A stretch of 64,000 nucleotides of DNA, taken from NCBI GenBank assembly GCA_011525625.1, contig WYAX01000015.1:248001-312000 (forward strand), given 5' to 3'. How positions within the stretch are numbered: the stretch's first letter is position 1; the number at the start of each line of letters is the position of its first letter. The notes beneath the pieces were generated by a model. It saw nothing but the letters and a program-made list of their open reading frames with translations. It searched no databases and had not been told where the DNA came from. The position numbers and the translations under genes are program-made. This document shows positions 8,803 to 17,179 of this stretch, in pieces. The stretch comes from Nitrospira defluvii. GTDB lineage: Bacteria > Nitrospirota > Nitrospiria > Nitrospirales > Nitrospiraceae.

Positions 8803-9477
8803 ATGCGCGCTGATCGTGGCAAAAAAAATGTGGGTGGGCAATCTCACGCGGTGGTGGGTCTCATCGTCGGAGCACTGGTGTTGGCGGCGGCGGGACCGGT
8901 CTGGGCGATTGACGTCAAATTGTCTCCGGAGGAAGCAAGGAAGGCGTTGGAGGCCGGCCGAGTTCCGATGGAGAAAGCCGGCTCGCCGGAAGACGTGAAG
9001 AAAATTCTGCAACAAGCCTCGCTGGTCACGCGTGTAGGCGCAGACCCTGAGAAAGATCCCTGCGGCGCCAGCGCCATCCTCCGCACCAAGCGGTATCGGC
9101 TTGAAGCGTTTGGCCGCCAGGAAGCGGCGGAATCCAAAAAGCAAAAGAAAGATGTGCGCATGCCCGACGAGTTTATTCAGAAGGTCGTGGATATGCCGAA
9201 CATGGAAGTGGAAGTGCAGCTCTGCGGCGACGATGAATACTTTGCGGAGAAGGCCGACGTAGTGTTTCAGCAAAAGGGAAAGAACATTCGCCCGGTCGAT
9301 CTCAGCCCGGCCGATCGAGGGAGAAAGAATGAGGGCGCAGGTCCCGCGTATCGTTCGAGATTCACGGCGCGGTTTGGTTATGAATCGTTCGACCCGAATG
9401 CCAAGACCACCGTCATTGTGACCTTGCAGGATGGGCAGACCATGCAGTTCGATGCCGATTTTTCGCAGGTGAAATAA
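8803..9477 (+). CDS. Secreted protein of unknown function
   Basis: The ATG at 8803 is chosen because AGGGAGG (8791-8797) sits at ribosome-binding distance and the product then opens with a clean signal peptide (VVGLIVGALVLAAAGPVWA, cleavage near residue 35). The mature part, about 190 residues, is charged and lysine-rich, has two well-separated cysteines that could form a disulfide, and contains no catalytic motif I recognise. The last 60 residues (AKTTVIVTLQDGQTMQFDADFSQ) look beta-rich. It follows its own promoter and ends in a hairpin, so it is probably expressed alone. Confidence 0.7.
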   Translation: MRADRGKKNVGGQSHAVVGLIVGALVLAAAGPVWAIDVKLSPEEARKALEAGRVPMEKAGSPEDVKKILQQASLVTRVGADPEKDPCGASAILRTKRYRLEAFGRQEAAESKKQKKDVRMPDEFIQKVVDMPNMEVEVQLCGDDEYFAEKADVVFQQKGKNIRPVDLSPADRGRKNEGAGPAYRSRFTARFGYESFDPNAKTTVIVTLQDGQTMQFDADFSQVK

Positions 9478-9487
9478 TTCGCGAAGG

Positions 9488-9514
9488 CCGGTGCGGGATG
9501 CTTGCCCGCACCGG
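9488..9514 (+). terminator. Stem-loop after the secreted protein gene
   Basis: CCGGTGCGGG pairs perfectly with CCCGCACCGG around a 7-nt loop. A pyrimidine-rich tract (9531-9557) rather than a clean T-run follows, so termination is probable but not certain. Confidence 0.55.
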
Positions 9515-9578
9515 AGTCGCTCGTGCGAGTCTCTTCCCTTTCTCCTCTCTTTCTTTCATGCGCGTGATGCTGTGCCGG

Positions 9579-9607
9579 CCGAATCTCCCTGTTGAGTCGT
9601 CTCGTCG
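9579..9607 (+). repeat. Left imperfect direct repeat flanking the haloperoxidase region
   Basis: This 29-bp segment matches 11725-11753 at 25 of 29 positions, with the core GTTGAGTCGTCT identical. The rest of 9515-9795 contains no gene I can support. Confidence 0.45.
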
Positions 9608-9795
9608 CCCGCGATAAATCGGTACCGCATCGTGACAAGAGCCGAGCGAGGTCCCGTCTGTGCAGCCCAGTACACTGTTGGTGCTAGGGGAGGGCGGACG
9701 ATCGACTGTTACGGGACGAGAGCGCGGGCTTCCAAGCCGTCTCGCGTCTCACGCACAAGTCGTGTGGGATGCACTGGTCAAGCGAAGTGGTGAGT

Positions 9796-11199
9796 TTACG
9801 CGCCGGACCACAAGTCTTTTGCTTTGGCATAGGCGCCATTGCCCACTTTTTCTCCAAGATCGAGCCCGACGACATTGCCCTCATAGAAGTGAATGCCGCC
9901 ATACAGACGCGATTCTCCGGCTTCTCTGGCTGCCGCGGTAAACGTAGGCCAGTGCAGAACGATATCGGTAACGGGCTCAGTGGGATCGGCTTTGAGTGGG
10001 ACGTCCTGAGAATAATAAAAACCAAACGTATCGCTATTGGTGAATTTCTTAAGAATGGTGGCGGCGGCCATCGAAAAGCCGCTGTGGCCTGATGTGAATT
10101 CGGCAAATGGTGGGGTGGGGAATGTGGGAACTTGAAATGGCTTCCAGAATTCTCCAGTAATCTCCTGCGTTCCCTTACCTGCCCCACCCCAGGCGAGGAT
10201 GCGCTTGCCGCGGAACATGTGGCGAATAGCAGTGACCGGACGCACATAGTCAAACGCAACTTTAGCGTCCCACGTCGCAATGCTGGCATCGAACACAGCG
10301 TTGGATAAGGCGAAAAATAGCTTTACGCTCTGATTCACATCGAGGTTGTCGCGCTCGACGACGAATGCGGCGAATTCGGTCCAATGACCGGGTGGCAATT
10401 CGGAGTTCGGGCCGTCTGCCCAATACTCGGCGATGACTTTCTGCTCAGGGGTGAGGCGAGCCTGAATATCAATGACATGCCTCGCCTGATCCAGAAACCC
10501 TTGGCTGAGCGGGGGCTGGGGTGCCGTAGGGGGACGGCACTGATCGCCGCTTGTGAGTGCGAATGGTTTGACATGCTGCCAATGGGGACAAATGAATTTG
10601 GGGGTTTTCAGCTCGTGGTCGGAGTTTAAGTAGGAAAGAGGTTGCCATCTGCCCGGGAAATCGATTGCGTCCGGATCGGCTGGGAGTAAAACAGACATGG
10701 GTCTGTTGACGGGAGCATAGCCAGTGGTGTCGGCATATAAGCCGGATTGATTCGAATTGTCGCTGTGACGAAATGCCAACACATCGTCCGCTGCCTGGTT
10801 ACCGACATCGACGGGTGGGGGCGTTGGTCCTCCGATGACAATCCCTTCTTTCGCCAATTGTTTGGCCAGCATAGATTCATAGGCCGTTTTGAAAACGGGG
10901 TCGAAAATACTAGGCGGAAATTGATCGATCAACGTGCGGTAGGCAGCTTGACTGATGGCCTTTCGTCTGTTGGCTTCCGTGTGTTGGGGCACAGGCTTCC
11001 TGGGTGTAGTCCTGTGAACCGGCTTCGCGACGCTGTCATAGGCACACCAGGCATCGTAGATCGTCGTGTGGACGATGCTGATCGACCGAGCCACCTGTGG
11101 GGGGCCTCCGCGATCTCTGTCCAGGCTGGTCGATGGAAGTTTGCCTACTGCGCGAATGGCTTCCAGCAGAATATTGTTCCATTCCACGATCAGATTCAT
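9796..11199 (-). CDS. Vanadium-dependent haloperoxidase (PAP2 superfamily)
   Basis: The start at 11199 is set by GAGGAGACCTCA-ATG on the minus strand. The 467-residue product has every vanadate-binding residue of the family at correct spacing: Lys313 and Arg320 (KVAFDYVRP), Ser370-Gly371-His372 (TSGHSG), Arg431 and catalytic-pocket His437 (RLYGGIH). Such enzymes oxidise halides with hydrogen peroxide, or act as phosphatases when vanadate is replaced by phosphate. No signal peptide is evident. The gene reads as lower in GC and richer in TTT/AAA codons than its neighbours, is alone on its strand, and lies between direct repeats, which suggests acquisition. Confidence 0.88.
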   Translation of the reverse strand: MNLIVEWNNILLEAIRAVGKLPSTSLDRDRGGPPQVARSISIVHTTIYDAWCAYDSVAKPVHRTTPRKPVPQHTEANRRKAISQAAYRTLIDQFPPSIFDPVFKTAYESMLAKQLAKEGIVIGGPTPPPVDVGNQAADDVLAFRHSDNSNQSGLYADTTGYAPVNRPMSVLLPADPDAIDFPGRWQPLSYLNSDHELKTPKFICPHWQHVKPFALTSGDQCRPPTAPQPPLSQGFLDQARHVIDIQARLTPEQKVIAEYWADGPNSELPPGHWTEFAAFVVERDNLDVNQSVKLFFALSNAVFDASIATWDAKVAFDYVRPVTAIRHMFRGKRILAWGGAGKGTQEITGEFWKPFQVPTFPTPPFAEFTSGHSGFSMAAATILKKFTNSDTFGFYYSQDVPLKADPTEPVTDIVLHWPTFTAAAREAGESRLYGGIHFYEGNVVGLDLGEKVGNGAYAKAKDLWSGA

Positions 11200-11441
11200 T
11201 GAGGTCTCCTCTTCTTTAAAGTTCCTCAGTGCATGACACGGAATGGCCGATATGCCGGCAATCGCCCTCACGTGTGCATTTGGGCCTATACGTAGTGCCA
11301 TCCTGCGCGATGTGCGGCCATTTCCCGTTCTCGCGTTCCGCAATCATCGTGCCAACGCTATGAGGAGCATTGGTTCTTGGTGTATTTATGGAAACGTATG
11401 GAGAAGAAGTGCGCCAACGATTACCTGTCTGAATGTGATCG

Positions 11442-11475
11442 GATACAGGTGTATCGCAGTAGATACGTATATCTT
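11442..11475. promoter_or_regulatory. Pair of dyads upstream of the haloperoxidase
   Basis: GATACA-GG-TGTATC (11442-11455) is a perfect palindrome; AGATA-CGTA-TATCT follows at about 11461-11474. The close pairing of two AT-rich dyads suggests a regulator site, but no cognate regulator is known. Confidence 0.3.
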
Positions 11476-11724
11476 TCTGGGCTGAACCGCTGAGCCTGTT
11501 GAGTTCGGAGTCATCATAGTCATGCGCCCGACTCGCCAGGGCTTTACGGCTGCGGCCATGTGGGGGTAGTTCGCACAGGGTCACACTCGTACACTTCGGC
11601 GGTAGCCGTTGTTCTCACGTCGTACCGCTTCAGCATTGAGGCGCCCCTCCACGCCTGTTTTGCCGCGACGAGTCAAGCCATCAAGGCTTGCGCTCGATCG
11701 TCTCGACCTCCTTGGTAGCGCTAA

Positions 11725-11753
11725 CCGCATATCCCGGTTGAGTCGTCTGGTCG
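11725..11753 (+). repeat. Right imperfect direct repeat, ending 12 nt before pdhA
   Basis: Partner of 9579-9607 (25/29 identical). It ends immediately upstream of the pdhA start codon, so an insertion here would have separated pdhA from its original upstream sequence. Confidence 0.45.
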
Positions 11754-11764
11754 TGGCATGCATA

Positions 11765-12742
11765 ATGACCGACATGGACGAGCACGATCTGCGTTCCCTG
11801 TATCGCCAGATGCTCTTGATTCGCCGATTTGAAGAGAAGTCGGCGGAGATGTACGCGCTTGCCAAGATCGCCGGGTTTCTCCACCTCTATATCGGTGAAG
11901 AGGCGATCGCCGTGGGAGCCGTCGCTGCGCTCAGGCCGGATGACTATGTCATCAGCGCCTATCGCGACCATGGACATTGCCTGGCTCGCGGGTCTGATCC
12001 CGGTAGGGTGATGGCCGAACTGTTCGGCAAAGCGACCGGGTTGTGTCAGGGCAAGGGGGGCTCGATGCACCTGGTGGACCTCGCGAATCGATTCATGGGC
12101 GGCTATGCCATCGTGGGCGGACACATCCCATTGGCGACCGGGCTGGCCTTTGCCACGAAATATCGGAAACAAGACCTCGTGACCGTGTGTTTCTTCGGGG
12201 AAGGAGCCGTTCCAAGTGGGCAGGCCCACGAAGCCTTCAATCTGGCGGCCCTCTGGAAACTTCCCGTGATCTTCATCTGTGAAAATAATCGCTATGGCAT
12301 GGGCACGCCGGTGGCACGTGCCGTTGCCCTCTATGACAATGTGGCGGAGGCCGCCCGCTCCTACGGCATCATGGCCGAGCGTGTCGACGGCATGGATGTG
12401 TTGGCGGTACGGGAGCTGATGCGCACGGTGGTGGACCAGGTGCGTGCGGGGCATGGACCGTTTTTTATCGAGGCGATGACCTATCGATTCATGGGGCATT
12501 CCATGGCGGATCCCTCGCACGGCCATTACCGGAGCAAGGACGAAGTCGAAGAACATCGCAAGCGAGACCCGCTCGTGTTGCTGAAACACCAGATGCTGAG
12601 CCAGGCGCTCTGCAGCGAAGGCGATTTCAAATCTTTGGAGCAGGAGGTCGGGGAGGTGGTCGCGGCAGCGGTGAAGTTTGCCGACGAAAGCCCGTTTCCC
12701 GATCCTTCGAGCTTGCATGCCGACGTCATGGTGGAGGAGTAA
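11765..12742 (+). CDS. pdhA: Pyruvate dehydrogenase E1 component, alpha subunit
   Basis: The 325-residue protein is the thiamine-diphosphate-binding half of E1, decarboxylating pyruvate (or a related 2-oxo acid) and passing the acyl group to the E2 lipoyl arm. It has LYRQMLLIRRFEE at the N-terminus, GQCQ-like LCQGKGGSMH, and the TPP motif ending in ENN at 173-175. The motif starts GEGA (145-148) instead of the usual GDGA, so a glutamate replaces the Mg-binding aspartate. ATG 11765 was chosen by alignment to family starts; no ribosome site is visible and 11774 is possible. The pdhABC-lipA order supports pyruvate as substrate. Confidence 0.9.
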   Translation: MTDMDEHDLRSLYRQMLLIRRFEEKSAEMYALAKIAGFLHLYIGEEAIAVGAVAALRPDDYVISAYRDHGHCLARGSDPGRVMAELFGKATGLCQGKGGSMHLVDLANRFMGGYAIVGGHIPLATGLAFATKYRKQDLVTVCFFGEGAVPSGQAHEAFNLAALWKLPVIFICENNRYGMGTPVARAVALYDNVAEAARSYGIMAERVDGMDVLAVRELMRTVVDQVRAGHGPFFIEAMTYRFMGHSMADPSHGHYRSKDEVEEHRKRDPLVLLKHQMLSQALCSEGDFKSLEQEVGEVVAAAVKFADESPFPDPSSLHADVMVEE

Positions 12743-12750
12743 GACCACCC

Positions 12751-13728
12751 ATGTTGTTATCCTATCGGGACGCGCTCAACCAGGCCATGCGCGAAGAGAT
12801 GCGGCGAGACTCGCGCATCGTGTTGATCGGCGAGGAGGTGGGGTACTACCAGGGCGCGTTCAAGGTGACCAAAGGGTTCGTCGAAGAGTTCGGCCCGCAC
12901 CGGGTGGTGGATACGCCGATCACGGAGGCGGGCTTTACCGGACTGGCGATCGGTGCAGCCGTGGCCGGACTTCGGCCGATCGTGGAGTTGATGACCATGA
13001 ATTTCGGCATCGTTGCGCTGGACCAGATCGTCAACAATGCCGCCAAAATCCGTTACATGTCAGGCGGCCAACTGTCCGTCCCGTTGGTGATTCGTGGGCC
13101 CGGCAGCGCGGCGCATCAATTAGGGGCACAGCACTCGCAAAGTTTGGAAGCTTGGTTCTGCCATGTGCCCGGCTTAAAGGTCGTGGCGCCGTCCACGCCC
13201 CACGATGCGAAGGGGTTGCTGAAGAGTGCGATCCGCGATCAAAACCCCGTCGTCTTTATCGAGGCACAACTGCTCTATGGCACGAAAGGTGAGGTCGCCG
13301 AGGGCGAGTATACGATTCCTCTCGGGCGGGCCGACGTGAAACGGGCGGGGACCGATGTGACGGTCGTGGCCTATTCCAAAATGTTACTGGTTGCGCTGGA
13401 AGCGGCGGAGCGGTTGAGGCAGGACGGGCTCGACGTCGAGGTCATCGATCCGCGTACGTTGAAGCCGTTGGACCTGGAGAGTATCGTCACCTCCGTCAAG
13501 AAGACCGGGAGGATGGTGATTGTGGAAGAAGGGTGGCGCTTCTGCGGATTGGGGGCGCAAATTGCGGACAGTGTCTACGCCGCCGCGTTCGACTACCTGG
13601 ATGCACCGATCGTGCGCGTGACCGGAGAGGATGTACCGATGCCGTACAGCCGGCCATTAGAGGACGCGGCCATTCCGGATGTGCCGCGTGTGGTCGCCGC
13701 CATTCACTCACTCTGTGGTGTCGCATGA
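12751..13728 (+). CDS. pdhB: Pyruvate dehydrogenase E1 component, beta subunit
   Basis: A 325-residue transketolase-like subunit that completes the E1 active site with PdhA. Recognisable features are YRDALNQAMREEM at the start, GEEVGYYQGAFKVTKGF, RVVDTPITEAGFTGLAIGAA, and the C-terminal VIDPRTLKPLD and VRVTGEDVPMPYS segments. It starts 8 bp after pdhA and is co-transcribed. Length and motifs are typical of two-subunit E1 enzymes. Confidence 0.94.
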   Translation: MLLSYRDALNQAMREEMRRDSRIVLIGEEVGYYQGAFKVTKGFVEEFGPHRVVDTPITEAGFTGLAIGAAVAGLRPIVELMTMNFGIVALDQIVNNAAKIRYMSGGQLSVPLVIRGPGSAAHQLGAQHSQSLEAWFCHVPGLKVVAPSTPHDAKGLLKSAIRDQNPVVFIEAQLLYGTKGEVAEGEYTIPLGRADVKRAGTDVTVVAYSKMLLVALEAAERLRQDGLDVEVIDPRTLKPLDLESIVTSVKKTGRMVIVEEGWRFCGLGAQIADSVYAAAFDYLDAPIVRVTGEDVPMPYSRPLEDAAIPDVPRVVAAIHSLCGVA

Positions 13729-13791
13729 AAAACGGGCGGCGCAGGTGTCGCACCGGTCGTCGCCGGTGGGTGGTGTGTTGGAGGGGAGTTC

Positions 13792-14991
13792 ATGGCTAGT
13801 CGCGTCGTCATGCCGAAACTGACGGATACGATGGAGGAAGGGGTCTTGCTCGCCTGGAAAAAGCGCGAGGGGGAGCAGGTGCATGCGGGCGAAGTGATCG
13901 CCGAGATCGAAACCGACAAGGCGGTCATGGATCTGGAAGCCTTTGCCCCCGGCCTCCTGCGCAAGATCCTCGTGCGTGAGGGTGAGACGGTGGCCTCCGG
14001 CACGTTGATCGCGGTGATCGCCGAGGCCGATGAAGACATTGCCTCGGCCTTGTCGGACGGCGCGACGGCGGCGCCCTCAATCGGCCTAGGGGCAAAGCCC
14101 GCGTCCCCCGAAGGCACGGTCTCACCAACGTCGCCAGGTCGGCCAGGAGGAGAACGGGTGCTTGCCTCTCCGCGGGCGAAAGCCCTTGCGGCTGAACGGG
14201 GCATTGAGCTCTCGACCCTCACCGGCACCGGTCCTGGCGGGCGTATTGTCGAGGACGATGTCGTCGCGGCGTCGGCCCCTGCGACGTCCCCATTGTCCGT
14301 CGGGGCAGATCAGCCCTTGAGCCAAATGCGAAAAGCCATCGCTCGGGCGACCGTCCAGAGCAAAGCACCGGTGCCGCATTTTTATCTGACCGTCGAGATC
14401 GACATGGAGCAGGCCGAGCGGGTACGTGACGGGTTCAAGCAGAGCCGCCAGCCGCACCCCTCCATCACCGATGTGCTCATCAAGGCTGCGGCCTTGGCGC
14501 TGACGCGACATCCGGAGGTCAACGTGTCGTTTGCGGGCGAAGCCATCAGGCAGTATACGCAGATCGATATCGGCGTGGCGGTCGGGATGGAAGACGGCCT
14601 GATTACGCCGGTCGTTCGAAATTGCGGCGCAAAGACTTTAACGGAGATTTCTGTCGAGACGAAGCAGTTGATCGATCGAGCCAGGCAGAAGCGATTGTCG
14701 CCGCAGGAGTACACCGGGGCGACCTTTGCCATCTCCAATCTCGGCATGTTCGACGTGGATCAGTTTATTGCGCTGCTCATGCCGCCGCAGGCGGCGTCGA
14801 TTGCCGTGGGGGCGATTCGCGATGTGCCGATCGTCGCCAAAGGTGCGGTTACAGCGGGGAGGCGCATGAAGGTCACTCTGTCCTGCGATCACCGTGCTCT
14901 GGATGGATTGATGGGCGCGCAGTTTCTCAAAGAGTTCAAGCGGGTGTTGGAGCATCCGCAGGAATTGCTCATGCCGGCGGTGACGTCATGA
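13792..14991 (+). CDS. pdhC: Dihydrolipoamide acetyltransferase (E2) of pyruvate dehydrogenase
   Basis: The 399-residue E2 core has one lipoyl domain (1-75, lipoylated Lys43 in ETDKA), a proline/alanine linker, a peripheral-subunit-binding domain (about 120-155, ASPRAKALA...GRIVEDDV) and the acyltransferase domain with the catalytic CDHRALDG near the C-terminus. It transfers the acetyl group to CoA. A single lipoyl domain is the simplest E2 layout. The E3 (dihydrolipoamide dehydrogenase) gene is not in this window. It overlaps lipA by 4 bp. Confidence 0.94.
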   Translation: MASRVVMPKLTDTMEEGVLLAWKKREGEQVHAGEVIAEIETDKAVMDLEAFAPGLLRKILVREGETVASGTLIAVIAEADEDIASALSDGATAAPSIGLGAKPASPEGTVSPTSPGRPGGERVLASPRAKALAAERGIELSTLTGTGPGGRIVEDDVVAASAPATSPLSVGADQPLSQMRKAIARATVQSKAPVPHFYLTVEIDMEQAERVRDGFKQSRQPHPSITDVLIKAAALALTRHPEVNVSFAGEAIRQYTQIDIGVAVGMEDGLITPVVRNCGAKTLTEISVETKQLIDRARQKRLSPQEYTGATFAISNLGMFDVDQFIALLMPPQAASIAVGAIRDVPIVAKGAVTAGRRMKVTLSCDHRALDGLMGAQFLKEFKRVLEHPQELLMPAVTS

Positions 14992-15935
14992 GTTTCATTC
15001 AGATCGATCCGCGGACCTCACCCGGGGAGAATCGGCCATCGGCTCTCGGCCATCAGCCAGCAACTCTACCGTCCCGCCGCTTGCCGCCCTGGTTCAAAGT
15101 TCGGCTCCAGACCGGGCCGGATTATCACGACATTCGCCAGACGATGGACCGGCTCAAGCTGCACACGATCTGCGAGGAAGCTCGTTGCCCGAATGTGTGG
15201 GAATGTTGGAATGCCCGCACCGCGACGTTCCTCATTCTCGGCGATATCTGCACCCGGAGATGCCACTACTGCTCGGTGGCAACCGGTCGACCGCCTGCGG
15301 TCGATCACGAGGAGCCGTTGCGCGTGGCGGAGGCCATTCAGGCGCTCAATCTGCGCCATGCGGTGATCACATCGGTCAATCGCGATGAACTGGCAGACGG
15401 CGGTGCGTCGATCTTTGCCGACACCATCCGCCACATCAGGCGGTTGAGTCCCAGTTGCACGATCGAGGTGCTCATTCCGGACTTCGAAGGCAACGAAGCG
15501 GCGCTTGCGGCAGTGGCGGCTGCGCGTCCGGACATCCTGAATCACAATATCGAAACGGTGAGACGCTTGTTCCCGTCGATCCGGCCCCAAGGCAAATATC
15601 AGCGGTCGATCGAGTTGCTGGGACAAGCCAAGCAGATGGGGATGACCACGAAATCGGGATTGATTGTCGGCATGGGCGAATCGACGGATGAGGCCCGCGA
15701 AGTCATGCGCGACCTGCGCTCAGTCGACTGCGACATCATGACGATCGGGCAGTATCTCCAGCCGACGAAAGATCACCTGCCCGTCGCGCGCTTCTACCAT
15801 CCCGATGAATTCGCCGCCTTGAAAGAAGAAGGTCTTGCCCTCGGTTTCCGTCACGTCGAATCAGGGCCCTTGGTCCGCAGTTCCTACCATGCCGAACAGC
15901 AAGTGGCAGGACGTGGCCACAGTACGACTCCCTGA
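14988..15935 (+). CDS. lipA: Lipoyl synthase
   Basis: A 315-residue radical SAM enzyme that inserts two sulfurs into octanoyl groups on E2, making lipoate. It has the auxiliary cluster motif CEEARCPNVWEC (C-x4-C-x5-C), the radical SAM CTRRCHYC (C-x3-C-x2-C), and the C-terminal RSSY segment. The ATG overlaps the pdhC stop (ATGA), which couples cofactor synthesis to its main client. About 35 low-complexity residues precede the conserved core. Octanoyltransferase lipB is not in the window. Confidence 0.95.
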   Translation: MSFIQIDPRTSPGENRPSALGHQPATLPSRRLPPWFKVRLQTGPDYHDIRQTMDRLKLHTICEEARCPNVWECWNARTATFLILGDICTRRCHYCSVATGRPPAVDHEEPLRVAEAIQALNLRHAVITSVNRDELADGGASIFADTIRHIRRLSPSCTIEVLIPDFEGNEAALAAVAAARPDILNHNIETVRRLFPSIRPQGKYQRSIELLGQAKQMGMTTKSGLIVGMGESTDEAREVMRDLRSVDCDIMTIGQYLQPTKDHLPVARFYHPDEFAALKEEGLALGFRHVESGPLVRSSYHAEQQVAGRGHSTTP

Positions 15936-15993
15936 CCACAGTCCGTCGACCTGCCTGTCTGACGCTGCGCGTAACTGCGCCGGTGATCTCCGT

Positions 15994-17097
15994 TCAGCGG
16001 TCCGTCTCCGTATGGTGCGTCGGCGCAATCGCGGCCGTCAGAAGCACCATGATATCGCCCTGCTGGAGGCCCCCGCTCCGATCGAAGTCAAACAGCGGAA
16101 TGACGGACTTGTCTCGGTACAATTGGAGCAACAGGTCGGGTGTTAGCTGTTCCGGTCTCTTTCCGACTTCATCCGCGCGGACCGGTCGTTCGACCAAGCG
16201 GATTTTCCCGCCGGCGGTCAGTAAGTCGTTCAAATAATGCACCATGTGTCCATGTTCGACGGCTGCGGCCAAGATATAGCCGCCGAAGGTGGCCGGCGAC
16301 ACGATTGCGTCGGCTCCACCTTGGCGGAGGAGCTTGACGTTCTCTTCCTGCTTGGCGCTGACAATGATACGCACGGTGGGATTCAGATGCCGGGCAGTGA
16401 GAAGCATCAACGCATTCGAATCGTCACGTCCGGCAGAAATGATGACGGCTTTGGCCTTGTGAATCGCGGCGTCCTTGAGGACCTCTTCCTGCGCTGCGTC
16501 GCCCTGGAACGCGGCGACGCCGAGCGCCCCGGCCAGACGCACGCGTTCCTCCTGCTGATCGATCACGACGATCTGATCGGGTGGTGTCCCCCGGGCGAGC
16601 AGCTCCTTCACGGTCGACTGCCCCGTGTGGCCGAAACCGCAGATGATGCAATGTTGGTGCAGGGCTGCGTGAAGCTTTGCCATGCGGTACCCCTCCATGT
16701 ACTGCCGAATGATCAGCTGATAGGCGGTGCCAAGAAAAAGAAACCAGATGACCAACCGGGCCGGTGTGACGATTAACGCGTCCAGCAGGCGGGCGGTTGT
16801 CGACACGGGAACGATGTCGCCATAACCCACAGTGGTAATGGTGACCATGGTGAAGTACACCACGTCGGAGAAGGACACATGTCCGTCGATTTGATCCCGC
16901 AGTCCGTTTCGATGCAGCCAGAGCAGAAGGAAGACCAGGATGAACAGGAGGAAGGCAAGCCCGAACCGTGCGGTCAAAGTCTGGAAGGGGGACCACGTGT
17001 CGGGCATGACGATGACTCGGGGAGCCCCGCTCTGACTCATCCTGCCCAGGGTAGGCGCTGTTCCGGTGGGCGTCTGTCGTGTGGTCCGGGTGCTCAT
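15994..17097 (-). CDS. Potassium channel with RCK/TrkA-N regulatory domain
   Basis: A 367-residue inner-membrane protein with a first helix (about 42-61), the pore filter TTVGYGD (89-94 for TVGYGD), a second helix (about 105-130) and a cytoplasmic Rossmann domain beginning HCIICGFGHTGQ (149-160), followed by a C-terminal RCK subdomain. This is the MthK/Kch-type two-helix layout, where ligand binding to the RCK ring gates K+ flow. ATG at 17097 leaves an 82-bp gap after the mechanosensitive channel gene; the start has no strong ribosome site. Adjacency to MscS suggests joint use in osmotic or turgor control. Confidence 0.92.
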   Translation of the reverse strand: MSTRTTRQTPTGTAPTLGRMSQSGAPRVIVMPDTWSPFQTLTARFGLAFLLFILVFLLLWLHRNGLRDQIDGHVSFSDVVYFTMVTITTVGYGDIVPVSTTARLLDALIVTPARLVIWFLFLGTAYQLIIRQYMEGYRMAKLHAALHQHCIICGFGHTGQSTVKELLARGTPPDQIVVIDQQEERVRLAGALGVAAFQGDAAQEEVLKDAAIHKAKAVIISAGRDDSNALMLLTARHLNPTVRIIVSAKQEENVKLLRQGGADAIVSPATFGGYILAAAVEHGHMVHYLNDLLTAGGKIRLVERPVRADEVGKRPEQLTPDLLLQLYRDKSVIPLFDFDRSGGLQQGDIMVLLTAAIAPTHHTETDR

Positions 17098-17179
17098 AAA
17101 GAGTCGAAGAAGGCTGGGAGAGGCTGTCGCAGGTCCCTCCGGTGTACGCTCTCGGTCGCCTGTCGTCCGAATGGTTGCG

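Larger units (their letters stand above)
11200..11764. other. Long gene-free region before pdhA
   Basis: No convincing gene is present in these 565 bp. It holds the haloperoxidase upstream region, two dyads about 250 bp before that gene, and the right direct repeat. No strong promoter for pdhA was recognised. Confidence 0.5.

Noticed and set aside
11216-11584. Minus-strand open frame upstream of the haloperoxidase
   Set aside because: No ribosome site, no recognisable domain and codon use unlike genes here.
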